64,000 nt of DNA from an uncultured Phocaeicola sp. (GTDB lineage: Bacteria > Bacteroidota > Bacteroidia > Bacteroidales > Bacteroidaceae): the NCBI GenBank assembly GCA_948579315.1, contig CAPAOL010000009.1:19826-83825 (forward strand), given 5' to 3'. Numbering within the stretch: position 1 is the stretch's first letter; every line of letters begins with the position of its first letter. A program made the position numbers and the translations under genes. Under the pieces are notes generated by a model. That model made no database searches. It was not told the origin of the DNA and was given only the letters and a program-made list of their open reading frames with translations. Below, one piece after another: positions 58,660 to 64,000 of this stretch.

Positions 58660-59790
58660 TTATAATCTAGTTGATACTCTTTTGACCATCATTGGCTTCC
58701 ATGTCGAGAAATCTCCGGCGATAATATGCTTTCTTGCTTCTCCTGCCAGCCACAGATAGAATGCCAGGTTGTGTATCGAGGCAATTTGCATGGCCAGTAG
58801 CTCTTGCGCATGGAAAAGATGGCGCAAATAAGCCTTGCTGTACAACGTATCTACGCTCGAAGCCCCGTCGGCTTCGATGGGAGAGAAGTCGGTTTCCCAT
58901 TTCTTGTTTCGCATGTTGATAATGCCATCTTTGGTGAACAACATGCCATTTCGTCCGTTTCGTGTAGGCATAACGCAGTCGAACATGTCCACGCCACGCT
59001 CTATTCCTTCAAGAATATTAACAGGGGTCCCGACACCCATCAGGTAACGGGGTTTGTCTTTGGGAAGTATTTCATTGACAATCTCGATCATTTCATACAT
59101 CTTGTCTACCGGTTCACCTACTGCCAAACCGCCAATAGCGTTTCCTTCGGCCCCTTTCGACGCGATAAACTCTGCTGATTGTTTGCGTAGGTCGGGATAG
59201 ACACAACCTTGTACAATAGGGAAGAGAGCTTGCTTGTAACCATATTTAGGTTCCGTCTCATTAAAACGTTGTATACAACGATCAAGCCATCTGTGCGTCA
59301 AACCTAATGACTTTTTGGCATACTCATAATCCGAATCACCGGGAGGGCATTCGTCAAATGCCATCATGATGTCTGCGCCGATGGTGCGTTCTATGTCCAT
59401 CACCTTTTCCGGAGTGAAGATGTGTTTGCTTCCGTCGATATGCGAACGAAATTCGGCTCCTTCTTCTCGCAGCTTTCTGATTCCGGCCAAAGAGAATACT
59501 TGGAAACCACCGCTGTCAGTCAGCATCGGGCGGTCGAAACCGTTAAAACGGTGCAGTCCGCCTGCTTTCTCGATTACATCCAGTCCCGGACGTAAATAAA
59601 GGTGATAGGTATTGCCTAGAATAATCTGTGCCTGAATATCCTCTTTCAATTCAGTCAGATGTACTCCCTTAACCGTGCCCAGTGTGCCCACCGGCATAAA
59701 GATCGGTGTTTGTATCTGCCCGTGGTCTGTGGTAATCAGACCCGCACGGGCATTACTTTTAGTGTCTGTATATTGTAACTCAAATGTCAT
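58660..59790 (-). CDS. tgt: queuine tRNA-ribosyltransferase
   Basis: A 376-residue TGT that exchanges guanine 34 for preQ1 in tRNA-Asp, -Asn, -His and -Tyr. The motif with the catalytic aspartate and base recognition, LTDSGGFQVFSL (about residues 93-104), and MAFDECPPGDSDYEYA are visible. Further elements are GGLAVGEP, MGVGTPVNILEGIERGVDMFDCVMPTRNGRNG (nucleophilic Asp) and a late zinc region. Its start overlaps the lon stop by 4 bp, and lptF follows 3 bp downstream, so the three share a transcript. Confidence 0.95.
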   Translation of the reverse strand: MTFELQYTDTKSNARAGLITTDHGQIQTPIFMPVGTLGTVKGVHLTELKEDIQAQIILGNTYHLYLRPGLDVIEKAGGLHRFNGFDRPMLTDSGGFQVFSLAGIRKLREEGAEFRSHIDGSKHIFTPEKVMDIERTIGADIMMAFDECPPGDSDYEYAKKSLGLTHRWLDRCIQRFNETEPKYGYKQALFPIVQGCVYPDLRKQSAEFIASKGAEGNAIGGLAVGEPVDKMYEMIEIVNEILPKDKPRYLMGVGTPVNILEGIERGVDMFDCVMPTRNGRNGMLFTKDGIINMRNKKWETDFSPIEADGASSVDTLYSKAYLRHLFHAQELLAMQIASIHNLAFYLWLAGEARKHIIAGDFSTWKPMMVKRVSTRL

Positions 59791-62252
59791 TCCTGGCTGG
59801 GTTTCTTAACGGATAAATCAATAGCGTCCGACACTTTCTCATTGGTCAGCGCAATGGCAAATACCTCTTTTATATCGTTTACATAGTGGAAAGTCAGTCC
59901 TTTCAGATAAATCTCCTGAATCTCATCTATGTTCTTTTTGTTCTCGGCACTCATGATGATTTCCTTGATTCCGGCACGCTTGGCTGCCAATATCTTCTCT
60001 TTGATACCACCCACGGGAAGCACTTTGCCGCGAAGGGTAATTTCGCCTGTCATGGCAATGTTGGCTTTCACTTTTCTTTGAGTCAAGGCAGAAGCCAGGG
60101 AGGTGGCCATCGTAATACCTGCCGACGGACCATCTTTCGGAATTGCGCCTTCGGGAACGTGGATATGGATATTCCAGTTGTCGAAGATCTCTTCGTCCAG
60201 ATTCAGGATAGAAGCGTGCGCCTTGATATATTCAAGTGCCAACATAGCAGATTCTTTCATCACATCCCCCAAGTTGCCGGTCAGTGTGAGGCGTCCGCCC
60301 TTGCCACGGCTCAAGCTCGTTTCTACAAATAAAATTTCGCCTCCGACGGCTGTCCATGCCAATCCGGTGACTACGCCTGCGTAATCATTTCCCTGATACT
60401 TGTCACGTGTATATTCCGGTGCTCCCAGGAAGTCATACAAATCCGACGGTTTGATTTCTGTTTTGGTGAAATAACCGTCCGTAGCATACTGTCGGGCTGA
60501 TTTACGAAGGATTTTACCAATCTTCTTTTCCAGCTCACGAACGCCACTTTCACGGGTGTATGACTCGATGATAGCTTCCAGCGTATCTTTGGGAAGCTTG
60601 ATATCTGTCTTTTTAAGTCCGTTAGCTTCCAGCTCTTTGGGAACCAGATGCTTGCGGGCTATCTCTATTTTCTCTTCTGTGATATATCCGCTAACCTCAA
60701 TCAATTCCATACGGTCGAGCAATGGACCGGGGATTGTGTTCAGGTTGTTGGCTGTTGCGATAAACAATACCTTTGAGAGGTCGTAGTCTACATCTAGGAA
60801 GTTATCGTGGAAAGCAGTATTCTGTTCCGGATCAAGCACTTCCAGTAATGCGGAAGAGGGGTCTCCCTGACGGTCGGCGCTGACCTTGTCTATTTCATCC
60901 AAGATAAAGACAGGATTGGATGCACCGGCTTTAATCAAGCTCTTGATGATTCGTCCGGGCATGGCACCGATATACGTTTTTCGATGACCGCGGATTTCAG
61001 CTTCGTCATGCACACCGCCCAAAGACATACGTACATACTTCCGTTTGAGCGCAGATGCAATGGATTTTCCAAGAGATGTTTTACCTACTCCCGGAGGACC
61101 ATATAAGCAGATAATCGGTGATTTCATATCACCTTTCAACTTTAATACAGCCAAATGCTCCAAAATGCGTTCTTTCACTTTCTCCAATCCGTAATGGTCT
61201 TTGTTCAACGTCTTTTCTGCGTTTTTAAGGTTCAGATTGTCAGTTGTATATGTACCCCAAGGAAGATTGAGCATGGTTTGCAGATAGTTAAGCTGTACGC
61301 TGTAATCCGGAGATTGCGGATGGGTACGTTCCAGTTTAGCCAGTTCTTTCATAAATGTTTCCCTGACTTCTGCGTTCCAATGCATTCTTTCTGCCTTTTG
61401 GCGCATTTCTTCTATTTCCTGTTCCTGGCCGCTGCCACCCAGTTCATCCTGGATAGTCTTGATTTGCTGTTGCAGGAAGTATTCGCGTTGCTGCTGGTCG
61501 ATATCTTCTCGGGCACGCATTTGGATGGATGCCTTGATTTCTGCCAGTTGCACTTCGCGGTTCAGGATTTCCAGTAAATGATATGTGCGTTCACGTAATG
61601 ACTGGATGCTCAACAAGTCCATCTTCTCGTCTTTCTTGAACGGCAGGTTCGAGCAGATGAAATTGACCATAAACATCGGGCTGTTGATATTTTTGATAGC
61701 AAATGCCGAATCCTGATGTATCACATCTGACGATTTGATATATCTCATTGTCAGGTCCTTACATGCTTCTACCAAGGCTTGAAACTCTTTATCGTCTTTG
61801 CTTGGAATATCTTCTTCCAAAAGTTCTATTTCACCTTTCAGATACGGATGGGTTTCGATAATGTTTATCAGGTTCAGACGTTTCATTCCCTGAAGGATGA
61901 CAGTCGTTGTCTGATCGGGCATTTCCAATATCCGCACAATTCGTCCTACGGTGCCGATATTGTGCAAGTCTTCCAGCTTCGGATCTTCTGTATGTGCCGA
62001 TCTCTGGCATACTACGGCAATATCTTTATGTTTCTTATCAGCGTCTCGTATGAGTTTCAGAGAAGACTTACGACCCACTGTAATTGGTAGGAATACTCCA
62101 GGAAACAACACCATGTTACGTAAAGGGAGTACCGGAAGAATTTCACCAGATTTCACATTTACATTAAATGCCTGTTCATCGTTCCCATCATAGTCAGTGA
62201 TTAGCGAGAAGCCGTTATTGCTTCCATCTTCCAATAAATATCTTTCTTTCAT
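59787..62252 (-). CDS. lon: ATP-dependent Lon protease
   Basis: An 821-residue LonA protease that degrades misfolded and regulatory proteins. The N-terminal substrate domain (EILPVLPLRNMVLFPGV) is followed by a coiled-coil, the AAA+ module with Walker A GPPGVGKTSLGKS (about residue 380) and Walker B DEIDKV, and the C-terminal peptidase with catalytic S710 (KDGPSAGIT) and K753 (GGIKEKIL). Length is normal for LonA. The stop overlaps the tgt start by 4 bp. No heat-shock promoter is evident; a vegetative -7 box lies at 62303. Confidence 0.96.
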   Translation of the reverse strand: MKERYLLEDGSNNGFSLITDYDGNDEQAFNVNVKSGEILPVLPLRNMVLFPGVFLPITVGRKSSLKLIRDADKKHKDIAVVCQRSAHTEDPKLEDLHNIGTVGRIVRILEMPDQTTTVILQGMKRLNLINIIETHPYLKGEIELLEEDIPSKDDKEFQALVEACKDLTMRYIKSSDVIHQDSAFAIKNINSPMFMVNFICSNLPFKKDEKMDLLSIQSLRERTYHLLEILNREVQLAEIKASIQMRAREDIDQQQREYFLQQQIKTIQDELGGSGQEQEIEEMRQKAERMHWNAEVRETFMKELAKLERTHPQSPDYSVQLNYLQTMLNLPWGTYTTDNLNLKNAEKTLNKDHYGLEKVKERILEHLAVLKLKGDMKSPIICLYGPPGVGKTSLGKSIASALKRKYVRMSLGGVHDEAEIRGHRKTYIGAMPGRIIKSLIKAGASNPVFILDEIDKVSADRQGDPSSALLEVLDPEQNTAFHDNFLDVDYDLSKVLFIATANNLNTIPGPLLDRMELIEVSGYITEEKIEIARKHLVPKELEANGLKKTDIKLPKDTLEAIIESYTRESGVRELEKKIGKILRKSARQYATDGYFTKTEIKPSDLYDFLGAPEYTRDKYQGNDYAGVVTGLAWTAVGGEILFVETSLSRGKGGRLTLTGNLGDVMKESAMLALEYIKAHASILNLDEEIFDNWNIHIHVPEGAIPKDGPSAGITMATSLASALTQRKVKANIAMTGEITLRGKVLPVGGIKEKILAAKRAGIKEIIMSAENKKNIDEIQEIYLKGLTFHYVNDIKEVFAIALTNEKVSDAIDLSVKKPSQE

Positions 62253-62302
62253 CTTTTCGTTTTAATTTAGTTTATGCCATACTGATATGCATAAATCGTT
62301 TG

Positions 62303-62310
62303 CAAAGTTA
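62303..62310 (-). promoter_or_regulatory. -7 box of lon
   Basis: Minus-strand TAACTTTG lies 51 bp before the lon start. A -33 match is not visible. Confidence 0.4.
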
Positions 62311-62467
62311 ATTGATTCTCTCTAATAATAAAGCACTGCGTAGAATAAAAACACAAAAACAATGCCAAAATATCGGCTTGTAGGGGGAGTATTCCATAAT
62401 TATTATTTATTTTTGGCGATTTGCAATAAAATAGTAGAATAAAACAGCTTTAAGATAAACGGATAAA

Positions 62468-63178
62468 ATGTCGAATCCTTATTTTCAATTTAAGCAATTT
62501 ACAGTGTGGCATGATCAATGTGCCATGAAAGTCGGTACGGATGGGGTGCTTTTGGGAGCTTGGACTTCAGTTGAGGGTGCGCGCCGGATATTGGATATTG
62601 GTACAGGGACGGGGTTAGTGGCTTTAATGTTGGCTCAACGCAGTATGCCGGATGCAAAGATTGTGGCGTTGGAGATAGACGAGGCGGCGGCCGGACAGGC
62701 TAGGGAAAATGTGGTTCGTTCTCCTTGGCGGGAGCGGGTAGAGGTGGTGCATACTGATTTTAAGAAATACCGGACTTCGGATAAATTTGACGTGATTGTT
62801 TCCAATCCCCCTTATTTTGTCGATTCGCTGGAGTGTCCGGATCGGCAGAGGGCTGTGGCTCGTCACAATGATTCATTGACTTATGACGATTTGTTGGAAG
62901 GAGTCTGTGAGTTGTTGGCGGACGACGGACTTTTTACGGTGGTCATTCCGTCGGATGTGGCCGGTCGGGTAAAGGAGATTGCGGCTGCGAAGAGGTTGTA
63001 TGCGGTTCGCCAGCTTCATGTGATTACTAAACCTGGCGGTGTCTCAAAACGTACGCTGATTACCTTTTCTTTTACCGCTCAGGAGTGTGTGGTAGAAGAG
63101 TTGTTGACGGAATTGGCTCGTCATCAGTATAGTAATGAGTATATAGCGTTGACGCGGGAGTATTATTTGAACATGTAA
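62468..63178 (+). CDS. trmN6: tRNA1(Val) (adenine-37-N6)-methyltransferase
   Basis: A 236-residue SAM-dependent methyltransferase of the TrmN6/YfiC family. The N-terminal FKQFTVWHDQCAMKVGTDGVLLGAW is diagnostic, followed by the SAM motif ILDIGTGTGLVALML (about residues 40-54) and the catalytic NPPY (at SNPPYFVDS), which marks an N6-adenine enzyme. It should methylate A37 of tRNA-Val, next to the anticodon. It is divergent from lon and appears monocistronic. Confidence 0.92.
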   Translation: MSNPYFQFKQFTVWHDQCAMKVGTDGVLLGAWTSVEGARRILDIGTGTGLVALMLAQRSMPDAKIVALEIDEAAAGQARENVVRSPWRERVEVVHTDFKKYRTSDKFDVIVSNPPYFVDSLECPDRQRAVARHNDSLTYDDLLEGVCELLADDGLFTVVIPSDVAGRVKEIAAAKRLYAVRQLHVITKPGGVSKRTLITFSFTAQECVVEELLTELARHQYSNEYIALTREYYLNM

Positions 63179-63275
63179 TATAGTGACGCTGGTGTTTGAT
63201 CTAAAACTTGCAAATAGTTCAAAGGATTATTCCTTTTGTTTGTCCCCAAATAGGGTATAATTGGATGGATTAATT

Positions 63276-63310
63276 TGGGCAGTAGAGGATAAATCATCCT
63301 CTGCTGCCCA
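63276..63310. terminator. hairpin over the end of the small minus-strand ORF
   Basis: The 15-bp stem TGGGCAGTAGAGGAT / ATCCTCTGCTGCCCA (one G-U pair) covers the last five codons and stop of the 63294 frame. No good T run follows, so termination is only possible. Confidence 0.5.
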
Positions 63311-63488
63311 TACTGTTTGTATCCGGATTTAGCATCTTAACGGCTTCTTTAACTGCTTGATGAGTCGGATTGCGATATGCTTCCGCCTGTTGAATGGGAA
63401 CAATTTCATTCGCCATTTTTTCATGTCCTTTTTGCTCTAACAAGTGTAATTCTTTTTCACTTGTTTCTTTTTGTTTTCTTGTTTTCAT
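63294..63488 (-). CDS. small hypothetical protein
   Basis: A 64-residue, very hydrophilic protein (KTRKQKETSEKELHLLEQKG, then HEKMANEIVPIQQAEAYRNP, then THQAVKEAVKMLNPDTN). An ATG four codons upstream (63500) is an alternative start. A minus-strand -7 box TATATTTG at 63583-63590 gives a leader of about 85 nt. I recognise no family. The last codons lie in a strong hairpin. It could be a genuine small basic protein or a chance frame; the coiled, charged composition and promoter favour a real gene weakly. Confidence 0.4.
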   Translation of the reverse strand: MKTRKQKETSEKELHLLEQKGHEKMANEIVPIQQAEAYRNPTHQAVKEAVKMLNPDTNSMGSRG

Positions 63489-63693
63489 AAGGCTTTTCAT
63501 TTTAAAATTCTTATTTATAAAACAGAAAACATCGAAAGATAGTTCATACTCATAGATGATTTATGTACAGGACAACTGCGCACAAATATAGTGTCCGATG
63601 ATGCTTTTGATCTCTGCCAAGAAAAAAATAAAGACGCAAAGCTATGAGATTCAATATGTTGAAAAATAATAGATAAAAAACATTCGTTTAGCT

Positions 63694-63725
63694 ATTGTTA
63701 ATTTAAAAAATACTCTCTATCTTTG
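63694..63725 (+). promoter_or_regulatory. promoter of tRNA-Pro
   Basis: ATTG at 63694-63697, 20-bp spacer, TATCTTTG at 63718-63725, 36 bp before the tRNA. Between 63501 and 63693 only the minus-strand -7 box at 63583 is seen. Confidence 0.55.
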
Positions 63726-63761
63726 CACCGCTTTTGAAAAGAACAACCCTTCAAGAAGTAG

Positions 63762-63836
63762 CGGGGTGTAGCGCAGTCCGGTTAGCGCACCTGCTTTGGG
63801 AGCAGGGGGTCGTGGGTTCGAATCCCGCTACCCCGA
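63762..63836 (+). tRNA. tRNA-Pro (anticodon TGG)
   Basis: The acceptor stem CGGGGTG pairs with TACCCCG (G-U at the inner end). Anticodon loop CTTTGGGA carries TGG, and the T loop is TTCGAAT. CCA is not encoded. It has a consensus promoter and a terminator directly behind it. Confidence 0.95.
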
Positions 63837-63872
63837 CGAAAAAAACAAGTCAAGGAAAATTGAGTGGTGTTG

Positions 63873-63901
63873 AGCTGATACAGTTTGTATCAGCTTTTTT
63901 G
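63873..63901 (+). terminator. terminator after tRNA-Pro
   Basis: The perfect 10-bp stem AGCTGATACA / TGTATCAGCT (63873-63882, 63886-63895) has a 3-nt loop and a T run to 63901. Confidence 0.85.
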
Positions 63902-63962
63902 TTTGTGCAAAATAGACCCAATTATACCCTATTTTGGGGCAAATAAAGGCTCAGTCTGAAAC

Positions 63963-63994
63963 CTTGGGGGATTGCGTTAAAATTCTTATTTTTG
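63963..63994 (+). promoter_or_regulatory. promoter reading out of the window
   Basis: CTTG at 63963-63966, 20-bp spacer, TATTTTTG at 63987-63994. It drives a gene beyond base 64000. Its position 3' of a tRNA and next to an inverted repeat suggests an integrase-type gene, but nothing coding is visible here. Confidence 0.5.
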
Positions 63995-64000
63995 CATCAT

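Larger units (their letters stand above)
63239..63943. repeat. 26-bp inverted repeat flanking the tRNA-Pro region
   Basis: The left arm 63239-63264 and the right arm 63918-63943 are inverted copies that match over 17 contiguous bases (AAATAGGGTATAATTGG) plus CCCC and TTTG, differing only by a base shift in the C/A run. They enclose a small ORF on the minus strand and tRNA-Pro. The right arm lies just before an outward promoter at the window edge. Confidence 0.7.

Noticed and set aside
63734..63946. Frame running through tRNA-Pro
   Set aside because: The tRNA and its terminator explain the sequence.

Overview
The window looks like a chromosomal segment of a gut Bacteroides, close to the B. 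thetaiotaomicron/ovatus group. This is inferred from three things. Promoters carry the Bacteroides -33 TTTG / -7 TAnnTTTG signature, most clearly at tRNA-Lys, thiD, the Nudix regulator and uxaC. Shine-Dalgarno sequences are weak or absent. The gene set is also typical: Nudix-type xylose regulator with xylBAE, the ileS-dksA-lspA-DUF4296 cluster, TamL, and many DUF48xx/DUF42xx lipoproteins. No species was confirmed by search.

Layout. 1-6.4 kb: tRNA-Arg, a secreted TPR protein, pabB-pabC (folate), a DUF2461 protein, a YhcH-family protein and the glycogen branching enzyme. 6.4-14 kb, mostly minus strand: a PepSY-like secreted protein, a MITE-like inverted repeat, a GH13 amylase-like enzyme, a patatin-like lipase, an overlapping membrane redox operon (ECF S-like / DUF362 / NapH-NapG-like fusion) and a DUF169 protein. 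14-24.8 kb: DUF4846 protein, glutamine synthetase, an RRM protein, fabD, thiD, then the xylose locus. 25-29.8 kb: a low-GC accessory stretch (agmatine deiminase-like protein, deoxyribonucleotidase, AAG-like protein, AraC/GyrI regulator) ending in a chimeric pseudogene made of EF-Tu-like and nitrilase-like fragments. 30-43.7 kb: ileS, dksA-like, lspA, DUF4296, rRNA methyltransferase, tamL, small envelope proteins, a POT-like transporter and a YycJ-like hydrolase. 43.8-48.3 kb: two tRNA-Lys genes and the hexuronate locus (uxaC, LacI regulator, uxaB). 48.5-49.5 kb: a DUF3791-DUF3990 operon with an ADP-ribosyltransferase-like member. 49.5-63.2 kb: FHA and HU/SPOR proteins, rfbC-ugd, a DEAD-box helicase, serB, a thioredoxin-fold protein, lptF/G, tgt, lon and a tRNA methyltransferase. 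The right edge holds tRNA-Pro and a promoter pointing out of the window, beside one arm of a long inverted repeat.

Functionally the window joins sugar catabolism (xylose to xylulose-5-phosphate; glucuronate/galacturonate to the tagaturonate/altronate branch), glycogen or starch turnover, envelope assembly (LspA, TamL, LptF/G, lipoproteins), translation (tRNAs, ileS, tgt, tRNA and rRNA methylation) and quality control (lon).

The least explained signal is a set of short dyad arrays with unrelated sequences but the same 22-bp spacing: exact at 13133-13237, 28600-28678 and 35921-35986, looser at 53910-54000. Other candidates are the DUF3791/DUF3990 operon, the ECF S/DUF362/Fe-S operon that lacks visible ECF ATPases, and the recombination junction at about 28973. 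All functional names rest on reading motifs by eye; no database search was possible.
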